Shown in pieces: positions 33,189 to 45,600 of a DNA stretch of 64,000 nucleotides. Position numbers and translations under genes: made by a program. Position 1 is the first letter of the stretch. Every line of letters starts with the position of its first letter. A model generated the notes under the pieces. It was not told where the DNA came from, ran no database searches, and saw only the letters and a program-made list of their open reading frames with translations. Source of the stretch: Apoderus coryli (lineage: Eukaryota; Arthropoda; Insecta; Coleoptera; Attelabidae). The stretch covers positions 43,057,902 through 43,121,901 of the forward strand of contig OU452198.1 of the NCBI GenBank assembly GCA_911728435.2, read 5' to 3'.

Positions 33189-33306
33189 ATGTCTGGCAGA
33201 ATTTAAAAGATTTTAATATATATACATATAAATCATTTTGTGAAGCAGAGGTCGTTTGATTCAGTTAAGTAAATTTATTTATTTTTTACTGATAGCAGGA
33301 CATATA

Positions 33307-33976
33307 CGAGGCATGTTTTTTAAGTAAGTACCGTTTTGGAATTAAAAAAAGACGTGCAAAGATATCGGCAATACTTTTATTTTTACATGAAAGCCTGTAC
33401 CTTAATCTACTTTTCTACATAATTTCCGTGAATATTGAGGCACTTGTCATAACGTGGCACCAGTTTTTGAATACCCTCCTCATAAAATTCTGCAGCCTGA
33501 CTTGTTAACCACTGTATCACAAATGTTTTGACTTCGTTATCGTTTTGAAGACGCTGACCACCCAGTTGTTTGCTTAAACTTCACTCTTTTGGGTGATGAT
33601 GAATGTCGCCATTCCATGGATTGTTGTTTCGATTCTGGTGTGACGTAGGCCACCCATGTTTCGTCACCTTCATTGTGGTACCGCTCAAGGAAAGTCAATG
33701 CACTACCTAAACGTTGGGTTTTGTGCAAATCCGTCAACATTTTTGGACCCAACGTGAACACAATTGATACAGTGGTTAACAAGTCAGGCGGCAGAATTTT
33801 ATGAGGAGGGTATTCAAAAACTGGTGCCACGTTATGACAAGTTCCTCAATATTCACGGAAATTATGTAGAAAAGTAGATTAAGGTACAGGCTTTCATGTA
33901 AAAATAAAATTATTGCGATATCTTTGCACGTCTTTTTTTAATTCCAAAACGGTACTTTCTTAAAAAACATGCCTCG
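33307..33976. mobile_element. Palindromic mariner derivative (670 bp)
   Basis: It has the same CGAGGCATGTTTTTTAAGTA ends and TA flanks (33305-33306, 33977-33978) as the mariner at 28405. Both its ends derive from the same end of that element: about 205 bp at the left (33307-33512) reappear inverted at the right (33771-33976). Between them are fragments of the transposase gene with two internal deletions (one joins TTATCGTTTTGAAG... to TTGTTTGCTTAAAC). No functional protein is possible. Confidence 0.9.
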
Positions 33977-33978
33977 TA

Positions 33979-35156
33979 TATCTACGACACAATTGTATGT
34001 TTTGCTACGACTAGATATTTAATTGATTTATTATCTATCGGTACTTTAATGAGAATCATTATGATACTGGATCAGGATTTAGACTAATTTTTATATTTGA
34101 GGAATTTAACTACAGTTCATATCTACTAAAATCTTGTATATGAAATTCTATTATACTTTTGACTTCACTCTTAATCCATGTTGCTCAACTTGAGGTTTTT
34201 AATGTTCTGATGATGACATATGGGTTTAACTTGTTTCTTTAAGCATTCGTTGGTGTAGTAAATGTCCAACAATGTAGTTTTCCTTTTGAGGTTCAGTGAC
34301 TTGAAATCTCAGCAAATTGGACTACTTGATAAATTAAAAAAACGCTAATCTGGCTACACTAGTCCGAGGATTCAAATCATTTTAACTCGAATGGAAAACT
34401 ATATTGTTGGACATTTACTTTAACAACTCATGCGTAAGGAAACAAGTTAACCAGAACAACGTCAAGTTCAGCAACAGCAGCAATCCGAGCAGCTACAACA
34501 TGGACTAAAAGTGAAATGAAAAGTATAATAGAAAAGAATTTCATTTAAATTTTAAATATAAGATTTTAGTGGATAGGACAGTATAATTGAGAATGCACAG
34601 CAATATGGACTATTTCTTAAATTTTTATATGTACCTGACATGTTTGTCAAAATAATAAAATTGTTTGCCTAATTATTTGATATTTCAAATACAATCAATG
34701 GCATTATGTTTAATACATAACTGTAGCTGTTTTTAACTACTCTGAGTTGTTCGTAGAAAATATATCGTATGCAACTCGCATTTAATGTTATACTCATGTT
34801 TTAATAGCTGTCATAAGTGTTCGTTTCCTAATATACTAATATTTCCCCATGTTCAAATGATATGAGAGTATCAGTGGCAGTGCCGTCAAACAGATTGCAA
34901 ATTGGTGATGAGTCTGAAGACTATTACTACATGTTGAACTTTACAAAAACGTCGGTGCGACAGTAGTTTACTTAACCTGAGATTATTTTTTTTCATTCGC
35001 CTCCGCAAGATTAATTATAAATTATTATGTTTGAGAGTCATGTAATTTGATTTCGTTCTTATATGACCATTTTTTGTATGCAATGGATGAATGATATGCT
35101 TGCCTATATACATAGTTGTAAAATATTTGAAAATAGATATTTACAAGGTTAATATT

Positions 35157-35187
<31 letters not shown>

Positions 35188-36289
35188 TTAGCTAAACGAG
35201 TTACTTACACATCTTTATAATGGTTTGTGCGGTTTTTATGTTCTTTATTTTAGACTGTAATGTATATAAGTTGTTTTGTTGGAAATATAAGTCTTTTGAA
35301 GAACGTACGATGTTTTATAATTTATATAAACCCTGTATTTTTGCTTACAAGATATGTCATCACAGAATATGAGGCAATTGTATTAATTTCTACTTTTAAA
35401 ACTGTGGAAAATCTCCAGATTACATGTCTAAACTCCCGTTCTCAAGAAAATTTTATATTAGGGAATGTCTACATCCAAGATTGTACACTTAATCTTTTCA
35501 ATTTATATTTTGAGGTCAAAATAATGAGAATATTGTTATATCAAAACACAGTGAAGACATTTATAAATATTTAAAGCATTCTTACAAATGAATTTAGCCA
35601 GATATTCAAGAATAATTCCGTAGTTGTTCATAACTCAAGACAGATAAAAAATTTTGTATGGCTTCTCCTTATAAAAATGATGTCATTGTAGTTACACCCA
35701 AGATATTTGTTCACCGTCTGTGTTAGTCTTTCTGCGAATAACTGATTTTTCTAAAGATGTAGGAAAAAGTCAATTTATTAACTTCAAATGCGTTTTGGTT
35801 TTATATTTACCGATACTCAGGAACAAACTTTACTCTATTTTTTGCATGTTGCTCTACCATACCAAATCCCCAAGAATGACAGAAAACCATGAAATTGTGG
35901 TCTATGGTTTCTAGATTTAGTTGATTGTCTGCTAGTAAGTTTCATTATAACAAGGATTATTTGAAATATCGATTTTGCCCTCCACAGGGATAGCTAAATG
36001 CAACAATATGCTTTGCTCTTTGGGCATGGTTTGTTTGCGAACGCAGGATACCATCACCTGTGCTCCACGAGACGCTACTGTCTCGTCCCATACTTACATA
36101 AAAGCTTTCTCTTCTTCGCCCAAAAGATGCGTATTACAAAATTGTAAACGTACATATTTCGTTTGAAGCAAAAGCCTCTTCCAGATCGAACGCAAAGCGT
36201 TAAAAACGAAACCACTCCACAAAAGGTAATTTCCCTATCAAGCAGGATAGTATACAACTAACGCTCTCCACAACTTAGTAAGAAACATC
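33979..36289. other. Intergenic, no gene recognised
   Basis: AT-rich, with a (TA)n microsatellite at 35161-35188. Short frames at 35260-35574 and 35720-36166 have no recognisable similarity. Confidence 0.5.
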
Positions 36290-36545
36290 GAAAAGAATCA
36301 AGGCAAAAGAAATAGATTTATATGAGCGCCTTTGATAACATTTCACATGAATCCATCAGACAAGCATTCGTAACTCCCCGTTAGTAAGATCAAAGATTAA
36401 TCTACACAAGATTAATCTTTGGTAAGATGGATCCAGTCAACGCTTAGTCATCATGGCTGAAACGGTGGAGGTGACTGCGACAGTGGCCAGGGGATGTCCA
36501 CAAGATGGAGTATTGTCCTCACTTCTGTGGTCACTAGTCCTGAAC
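36290..36545 (+). mobile_element. LINE reverse transcriptase relic
   Basis: MSAFDNISHESIRQAFVTPR on the plus strand, a short break, then ATVARGCPQDGVLSSLLWSL. These are RT palm blocks of a LINE with the R-GCPQGGVLSPLLW signature, more Jockey/R1-like than the other copies here. Only about 250 bp survive. Confidence 0.75.
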
Positions 36546-37053
36546 CACTTTGTTTCTTTCTTTTATTTATTAATGAAAGAAAAAATGCACGGTACCTTTC
36601 TTGCATCTCTATTAGTGACAGTTGACATTTTGAGCATCCGCGTCAAATTAAATGTATCCGGTAGGTCTAAGGTTTTGTTTACAATAACATTCGTCACTTC
36701 AAATACTAATTTTATTATTTTTGTATACATTTCGCACAATTGTTTGGTTTCGTGGCATATACCCAAAATGTTTCAAGTTTCCACACTATATCATAACCGT
36801 AAATTTATATCATGACAGTATACAATTAGTGAAATATCTGCTAAAAAGAATTTAATAAACATATCGAGTAACAATATGTGCAGACATGCTACAATTTCAA
36901 TAATAATTAAAAAGGTTCCATCATTGTGTTTATTATAATAAACACAATGGTTCCATGGACCCTTACAGATATTCGAAATCATTCGAATACTTTGATATCC
37001 AGATAATTCGAAATAACGAATTCGCCCAACACTAGTTTTCAGTTCTCAACCAG

Positions 37054-39029
37054 AGCATACATTAAAATGCCAACGTGCCGAGCCAATCAGAGCATTTGGG
37101 GCTGGGCTTTCCTTGGCGCGCATTTGAGTTTGAATTTAACCGCTATTCAACTTATTTTGAAACTGAAATTTAGTCGATATTTAATTGGAATGAGTTATTC
37201 AGTAAAATAATTTAAATATTAATATGTATAAGGTATTCGCTAAGAAAGTCTGTTGAACTTTCCTTTGTAGTAGGTATTTCTTGGTATACCTAGCTGAAAA
37301 ACCTTCATTTCGTATATCGGAAAAACGATACTCAAATATATTTATGTATAATTTGAAGATACCTATCTAATTTTAAAATCATTTTATGCATTACAGATAG
37401 GAAGTCAGGAAATAAAAAAGGCACATTATTCTCAATAGTTTATTTTTAGCTTTATATATTAAATTATAAACAATGATAATAAATAATAATTACTATGAAC
37501 GTACAAATTAATACAAATACACCACTACCATACATACATATATATTAAGGTATGACACCAAACAAATCTAATATAATATATAATATTATACAAGTCACAA
37601 TAAGAAAAAATAGTATGTAATGTGAAAAAGTGATACAATTAAAAGGACAGTATCATTTTTGGATTCTAAATAACATTTCAGACATATTTCATGTATCATG
37701 TCCTATACCTAACGTCAGTCATTTTTGACTTATATCAAGTAAACTGACAATCGTTTTACCACTTCACCAAAACACTTCTTTTAAATCTCGACGCGCGTTT
37801 GGCTAACAATGTTAGCATCCTCAGGAGAGAATTAAAACTTGAAGTTTTAATTCTCTCCTGAGAATGCTAACATTGTTAGCGAAACGCGCGTCGAGATTTA
37901 AAAGAAGTGTTTTGGTGAAGTGGTAAAACGATTGTCAGTTTAGTGTTCTACGCCAAAGGTTCTACTCATAGATTATACTTATATCAAGATTTATGTCAAA
38001 ATTGACAGTTTAGGGCTCCATAAGAATTCCGTTTTTTCCTTGTAAATCAGTATTTAATAATTATTTTGCAGGTATTTTCTTATCAGGTGGGATCATCTTT
38101 TTCGAATTGACAAGACATTTTCTGATTAGTTTATACAGGGTGGTCAAAAAATTATATTGAAAACGGTTCAAGAAAAACAGTTGAAAGTCAATTTTTTCCA
38201 ATGGAATGGGTATATTATTATTATTTTATCTTCCGTAGCATTAAAAAATAATGCAATTTTGTAATAGGTTATCATTTTCTAAAATGTATAGTTTTCGAAA
38301 TATCGTCATTTTAAATGGAACAATTAAATTATTTTTGTATCGTTAGTTGATTAACTTTTTTTAGTTGAAAATTTATTTAGTTTAATCTTCTGTTCATTTC
38401 TGCTGTATTATTTTAAATTTTAGTCTTAGTTCGTTGTAATACTTGATTTGTATACCTCCCAACCTGCTCTAAATGATTTCTCAAAATTCTTCCTAATTTC
38501 TCTAGTCATCGTTTGCAAATGGGGGTTTCTCTCGTTTAATACTCTACAGGTATGGTAGTGGTGTATTTGTATTAATTTGTATGTTCATTGTAATTATTAT
38601 TTATTATCATTGTGTATAATTTAATATATATAGCTAAAAATAAACTATTGAGAATAATGTGCCTTTTTTATTTCCTGACTTCCTATCTGTAATGCATAAA
38701 ATGATTTTAAATTTAGATCGGTATCTTCAAATTATACATAAATATATTTGAGAATAGTTTTTCCGATATACGAAATGAAGGTTTTTCAGCTAGGTATACC
38801 AAGAAATACCTACTACAAAGGAAAGTTCAACAGACTTTCTTAGCAAATACCTTATACATATTAATATTTAAATTATTTTACTGAAAAACTCATTCCAATT
38901 AAATATCGACTAAATTTCAGTTTCAAAATAAGTTGAATAGCGGTTAAATTCAAACTCAAATGCGCGCCAAGGAAAGCCCCGCCCCAAATGCTCTGATTGG
39001 CTCGGCACGTTGGCATTTTAATGTATGCT
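37054..39029. mobile_element. Long-TIR fold-back element, Mutator-like
   Basis: 1,976 bp with inverted arms of roughly 485 bp (37054-37535 and 38548-39029) that start AGCATACATTAAAATGCC. An exact 9-bp target duplication CTCAACCAG flanks it (37045-37053, 39030-39038). Very long TIRs and a 9-bp duplication are typical of Mutator-like (MULE) elements. The interior has no transposase. It contains a separate 203-bp palindrome (37740-37942) and an ACAGGGTGGTCAAAAA word common to other insect repeats. It lies between RecQ5 and the GST gene, about 200 bp upstream of the latter. Confidence 0.88.
37740..37942. repeat. 203-bp near-perfect palindrome inside the MULE
   Basis: Arms of about 100 bp (TAAACTGACAATCGTTTTAC ... 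complement) meet at AAAACTTGAAGTTTT. The ends read TA-AACTGACAATCG, compatible with a TA-targeting MITE. A diverged piece of the same sequence, CCTCAGGAGAGAATTAAAAC, recurs at about 49169. Confidence 0.88.
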
Positions 39030-39235
39030 CTCAACCAGATTTCAAAGCGAGTACCGATACCGAATAGAGCAGCTACCGACTACCGAATAGTACTCACAGT
39101 GACAATTTAAAATAAACATCATAATTTTACTTTAGTTTATTTCTGTTGTTATTGTTACAGTAAACAAAAATCATTAAAAAATATAATACAGTCTGCTAAT
39201 TTATTCCCAAAATACTGAAAGTTAGTCAGTATTGA

Positions 39236-40053
39236 ATGAAAATGATTCTTTATATAATAAATGGCAGTCCACCATGTACCAGTGTTCTAATTGTTGCAAA
39301 GGCTTTGGATGTACCATTGGACATTAGAGAAATTGATCTTGAAAATAAGGAACAACTTTCTGAAGCATTTTTAATTGTAAGTACGATAGCAGTCTAGGCA
39401 ATCGAGTACTACTTTTAATATTCATTCAAACTACCAAATTTGAGAGCAAATAACAATAATTTTAGATGAATCCAACGCAAACCGTCCCTGTCTTAGACGA
39501 CAACGGCTTTTTTATCTGGGACAGCCATGCAATAGTATGTTATTTAGCTGAAGCTTACGCCAAAAATGACAGTTTATATCCAAAGGACCTTAAAGGACGT
39601 ACAAAAATAAACCAATTACTATATTTAGATTGTGGGACATTATTTAGAAGATTTAGCGATGTTACCGTAAATATTAACATGTTATTAGAAACAAATTCTT
39701 AGTAACTTTTATTAATCGTTTTCCAGCGTCCAATTTTTTTCACCAAGGAAAAATCTCTGCCATTTACGACAAAACTACCGAATTTAGAAGAGACTTATTT
39801 GTTTTTAGAGCGTTTGTTGAATAAATCAAGGTTTTTAGTGAGCGATAATGTATCACTAGCTGATTTAACACTAATTTCTGTAGTGATATGTTCAAACGTG
39901 GTTTTGGGAATCAATGGAGCAATCTACCCGAAGCTTTCGCAATGGATTGTAGAGTTGAAGTCGCTACCATGTTTTGAAGCTGGTGTAAAAAGCTTGAAAA
40001 CGTTTGAAACTGGTTTTAAGGTTATGTTGAAACAAATAGAGGTACCTTCCTAA
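39236..40053 (+). CDS. Glutathione S-transferase, Delta/Epsilon type, 3 exons
   Basis: Cytosolic enzyme conjugating glutathione to electrophiles, as in insect detoxification. Exons 39236-39376, 39466-39666 and 39727-40053 join in frame at GT-AG sites to give 222 aa, the normal length. The N-terminal thioredoxin-like domain has SPPCTS with the catalytic-type Ser near residue 11, the TVPVLDD cis-proline segment, and DSHAI, which contacts glutathione. The C-terminal helical domain includes LADLTLIS. The SPPC signature favours Epsilon over Delta, as Delta enzymes often have SAPC. AATAAA lies at 40132-40137. The two introns are short (89 and 60 bp). A tandem copy of the last exon follows directly. 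Confidence 0.93.
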
Positions 40054-40154
40054 AAAGTTTATAAGTATATTTTCTTTGTTATGGGAAAAGATAGGAAGTA
40101 GGTAAGGTATTTAAAGAAATATATTTATTCTAATAAATTTAATAAGTGAAATGA

Positions 40155-40465
40155 TTAACACTCATTTCTGTAGTGATATGTTCAAACGTGGTTTTGAAAA
40201 TCAATGCAGCAAACTACCCGAAGCTTTCGCAGGGGATTGTAGAGTTGAAGTCGCTGCCATGTTTTGAAGCTGGAGTAAAAAGCTTGAAGAAGTTTGAAAC
40301 TGGTTTTAAGTTTATGTTGAAAAAAATAGATGTGTGATATACCTAATTATTTTAACAATAAAATTTGAAAATGTATTTGTTTTCTTTGTTATGGGAAAAA
40401 GATAGGAAACAAGGTAAGATATTTAGAGAAATAACTTTATTCTAATAAATTTAATACGTGAAATG
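40155..40465 (+). pseudogene. Tandem partial copy of the GST last exon
   Basis: Repeats about 39868-40154 (end of exon 3 plus 3' flank) as a roughly 305-bp direct duplication. The frame still reads LISVVICSNVVLKIN...LKSLPCFEAGVKSLKKFETG and stops a little earlier, after a KKIDV end. The polyadenylation-side flank (TTCTTTGTTATGGGAAAA, CTAATAAATTTAATA) is copied too. No 5' exons, so it cannot make an enzyme by itself. Confidence 0.92.
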
Positions 40466-40680
40466 TTAATTGTTAAGACAACGAATATTTCCCGTACCCA
40501 TGCAAAACAACATCAGTAAAATAATCTTATTTATTTTAACGCAAATTACATACAAAATATAATCGCAACATTTTAATTACTATCAAAATATAAAAATATA
40601 GGTAATTATTATTGTACATTCTAAACTTAACTAATATAAGTTAGCAAAATTATTAATACCTAATTGAAATCTTATAAAAA

Positions 40681-41511
<831 letters not shown>

Positions 41512-42659
41512 TATTCGCCAAAGCGAAATACATTAATTATTTATTTCTTTATAAAATTACAAAATAAATAGAAACAAGAAAAACAGCTGTCAAAAGTTTA
41601 ATAAAAATAGAGGGTTACTACTTCTTCTTCGTTAGTATATAGGTACATGGTACATAATATATAGAGAACTATATTGCTTAAGTGAGAGGTAAAAAAGATG
41701 GAATATAGAGCGCGGCCATTTTGATGTTCTACATTAGGGTAGTCTTAAAAAGTACTTAATGAGCTTACTTTGGAAAAGTTATAATAATATAATTGGTATA
41801 AAACACGTCATTGTATTGTATAATATCACACAGCTTATAGCTTATTGTGACATAATAATATAAAAATTATAATTTCACCGATAAGTGTTTGAACATGTAG
41901 GCATCTCTTGCCCGTAAAGGATTATAAAATATATGGATGTAACCTGGTATATAAATCTCAAATTGCATGTGGGAAAACCTAATGTTGTCTCATTTAAGAT
42001 AAAAAAAATATATTGAGTATTAAAATTGCATATAATTTGGCAGTAATAGAACCAACAATTTTACCATAGTATCTCTTTCATAATGATATAGAAAAATGTT
42101 AGATTATTCTAATATTTTTACACCACTATATTTATTAATTTTAAGTGTCCTTTGAACATATAGTATAAAACTTCAAAATTAGAAGACAATGAAATAACTT
42201 GGCAACAAAACCACATCAAAATGGCGGTTTCTCTATTTCCCTTTATTCCGTTGCGTAATCGGACGCGCATACGGTTTTCATCGATATAGTCTTCTATATA
42301 TATTATGGTTACATAGTTGAATCACTGCTTAATAATTACATTTTCTTTATAAAAACAATGCCCAAGATGTGGGGGCAATGCTAATTAGAATCTGTGGTTG
42401 AATACCTACGGAACGTGGTAGCATTTATAAAGATTGCTTATAAAGACGTCTGTCGTCTTACTGTCTATATAATGAATGACGTCACGGATATAATAATAGT
42501 ATGCATGCTTTTTTTCACGTATTCTGTCGCGAACGCCATGTGAAAAGAAGAAAGAAGATTTCGGAAATAGGTAAATAGGTTAACTTATGCCATGTTCCCT
42601 GTTTTGTCTGATAATTTTTAGGGTCTGATAAACATTAAATGTATAAACAATACTAGAAA
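41512..42659. other. Divergent spacer between PDE6D and LAS1
   Basis: 1,148 bp between two divergently transcribed genes, so it must hold both promoters. Most of it is dispersed repeat A, copy 2 (41935-42278). AATGGCGG/GGCCATTTTGATG-like words occur at both repeat edges (41715, 42220). No TATA box chosen. Confidence 0.5.
41935..42278 (-). repeat. Dispersed repeat A, copy 2 (inverted)
   Basis: Reverse complement of 8860-9200 with moderate divergence, including AAAATGGCGGTTTCTCTAT, CTTTGAACATATAG and AACCTGGTATATAAAT. No coding content. Confidence 0.72.
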
Positions 42660-45600
42660 ATGTCATACTCTCAGAAATACACTGGGCTTATATTAGTACC
42701 ATGGTTTAACAGGTAAGTCTTTACTTACTGCAATAGAAGAGTTTATTCAAATTATTATTTTAGTGCGGAATGGAAATACGTTTTTAATTTAGTCTATTCC
42801 GATGATACACAAGATCGGCAAAAAGCTTTAGACATATTAAAGATATGGAAGATACGTACACCAATTCTGTCAGCCGGGATAGAAGGAACTCTTACACTCC
42901 TAGATGCAGTACTATTGCAAGAGAATTCTCATCTACAAGACTTTAAATATCAGGACATATATTCTGTGGCACTTGTGAGGTATATTTTAATTTCTTATAA
43001 AGTTGTTGTGAGTTACATAATATGTTATGCAGATTTGTAAATCTATGTGGCGCAATGAGTAATAAACAAGGATATTTCAACAAGACAGCGGAAAAACACG
43101 ATTTACCCAAATGGTTAATTGATATGCGTCACGATATAGCTCATGGACATAGTTTACCGTCAAAGTCTATGCTGGAAATGGGCATTAAATTTGGACTAGA
43201 TTGGTTAAAAGATAATTACTGGCATCCTACCAGTGTCAAAATTGAAGGTAATTGCTTTAGCTTAGAAACTATATTATCAGCGCGCGCTCACAATAAAGGT
43301 TTTTTTTTTAGACTATGAAGTCAAGGTTACGGAGACCGAAGAAAATCAACCAATTAAACTAGACAAATCTTTGCCTAGGCTTATTAAGCAATATATTACC
43401 ATACAATGTAACATTTTTGATAAAAGAAGTATAAGAAAACGTAGGAAGAAAATTGATAAATTATTACCAGAACATAAAGGAAACCTTACTGATCAACAGA
43501 CTGTGAGGTTTGTTGAAGAATCGATAAGAAGTAGTTTAAATTTACTAAAGAGTAGTGGTAATAGTAATACTGTTGGACAAATGTTTGCAAAGGCAATGGC
43601 TGCGGAAAATTGTTTGTTACGGCCTAGTTTCGAGCAGAATGACGAAGGTATGAGTTTTAATACATTTTCTGAAATATTATAAGATAAGTACGCTTTCGAC
43701 ACCATTAGTGGTACTTATAGGAAATGTGTAGGAAAGGATTTTACACTGTGGGCAAAATTAAGTTTGAACCCTATTTGTGGTTGAAGAATTTCGTATTATG
43801 TTCTATTCTATGGGACTTTATCGATGATCAAAATATAAGCATTGATAGTAGATTTCTAACGTTTACTAATGTCATTGCAAATACAGCTGAAAGTTGTTTT
43901 CCTCTTAAATCTAAAACAGTCACTGCTGGATCAGCGCTGGGTCGCATAAATTGGTTCAGCGATGATTTGCGCAGGATGAGAGATCTGCTATGCACCATGC
44001 ATTTGATTCATAAATCGGATTCTCAGTCTGTATCTAAAGTCGCCTTAAGACACTATTAAAAACAATATCGAGCTGAACTTTCTAAGGCCAAAAGAAGGGC
44101 TTATGAGGAGTATATTGCATCCGCTATTAATAGGAATCAACTTCAAATCTCGGGACAGCTGAGAACTTGACTGCGCATATTTTAAATGACTACTTTACAA
44201 CTGCGGCTGATGATATCATAAAACAGCTACCAGCCACATCGGTCACTTTTGAGAAATATATGTCTCCCAACTGCTGGATTTAGTTTGAGAACGGTAACCT
44301 TTAATGAAGTACGTGAAAAACTATCAGGTATGAAAAACACAAAAAGCTCGGATTGTTATGAGCTTAATGTTAGGATTATTGTGAATTTAAAGAATCTGCT
44401 AGTGGTGCCGCTTACTAAGTTGATAAACCATTGCATTGGTGACGCTGTATTTCCGGCGGTCTTGAAGGAGGCAAGGGTTATTCCAATCTACAAAAATAAA
44501 GGATCGGTTGATGATCCCAGTAACTATCGACCAATATCGATCTTGCCAATATTTTCGAAAATCTTTGAGTCTATTATTAAAAATCAAATAACTGAATATT
44601 TTGAAGCAAATAATCTCTTTATGCAAGGTCAATATGGCTTTCTTAATAAGAGATCTACTACTCTTGCAATTAATAACCTTTTGGAATATGTTTCGGATGG
44701 CATGGAGCGGGGCTGTGACACCTTTGCTTCCTTTTATGACCTCACTAAGGCTTTTGACTGTGTCTCACACGAGATACTTCTTCAGAAACTCTCTTACTAT
44801 AACTTTGATGTTGACAGTGTTGCCTTGGTTGGCTCTTATCTCAGCGATCGTTTTTAGCACGATACTCGGAGAGACGAAGGGTTTGGACGGGGTGTGCCCC
44901 AGGGGTCGGTTTTGGGACCTTTATTGTTTTTAATATACGTAAATGATTTATACAAATTTCAAGAAGAGTCAAATATAATCCTCTTTGCTGACGACACAAC
45001 TAGTCTGATTAGATATCGACCAAACGACCCTTTAGGGGAGTTGGTTAATGCTGTTGAGACTGACATAGGCAATTGGTTTCTGGCAAATGAACTGAGCTTG
45101 AATCAGGCTAAAACTCAGAGCATGAATTTTACATTGCGTTCTGCGCCTATCTATCTTCAGAGCGATGTTCGCGTGAAGTTCCTTGGGGTGCATCTTGATC
45201 CTAAATTAACCTGGGAGAGTCATGTTCGAGAACTTGGGTGCTCGCTGTCCAGGGTCATATATCTCATTAGAATGCTTGCGCAGAGTGTTTCAATCGCCAG
45301 TCTGTTGACGGTATATCATGGTTATTTTGTTTCCCGGATGTCGTATGGTATTTTGAACTGGGGACATAGTTCCCATGCAATGAAAATCTTCAAGCTACAG
45401 AGGAGATGTTTACGTTCAATGTTGGGGCTCGGTTGGCGTGACTGCTGTAAAAAGTATTTTGTTGAACACGGACTACTTACTTTGCCTTCCTTGTACATCT
45501 TAAACTGTCTTGGCTACATTCGAACCAATGCCTCGCATTTCACTCTTCACTCTGATATGCATCATTATGGTACACGAAATCGCAATGACATATTGCCTGA

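Larger units (their letters stand above)
32783..33190. repeat. Fold-back repeat with hammerhead-like cores in both arms
   Basis: Two inverted arms of about 190 bp meet near 33010-33035 (GGTCTTTTTCCTTTTT against its complement). The outermost parts contain GTTTCGGACTACGTGTCC and the inverse. No coding sequence. Either two head-to-head copies of one short repeat or a palindromic MITE. Confidence 0.75.

Noticed and set aside
35161..35188. CRISPR or satellite array
   Set aside because: It is a plain (TA)n microsatellite; no spaced repeats of CRISPR type occur anywhere in the window.
35260..35574. 104-codon frame
   Set aside because: AT-rich, no recognisable domain, next to a (TA)n microsatellite; probably chance.
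43371..43682. Independent small gene
   Set aside because: It is LAS1 exon 4 (43312-43647) read past its splice donor.
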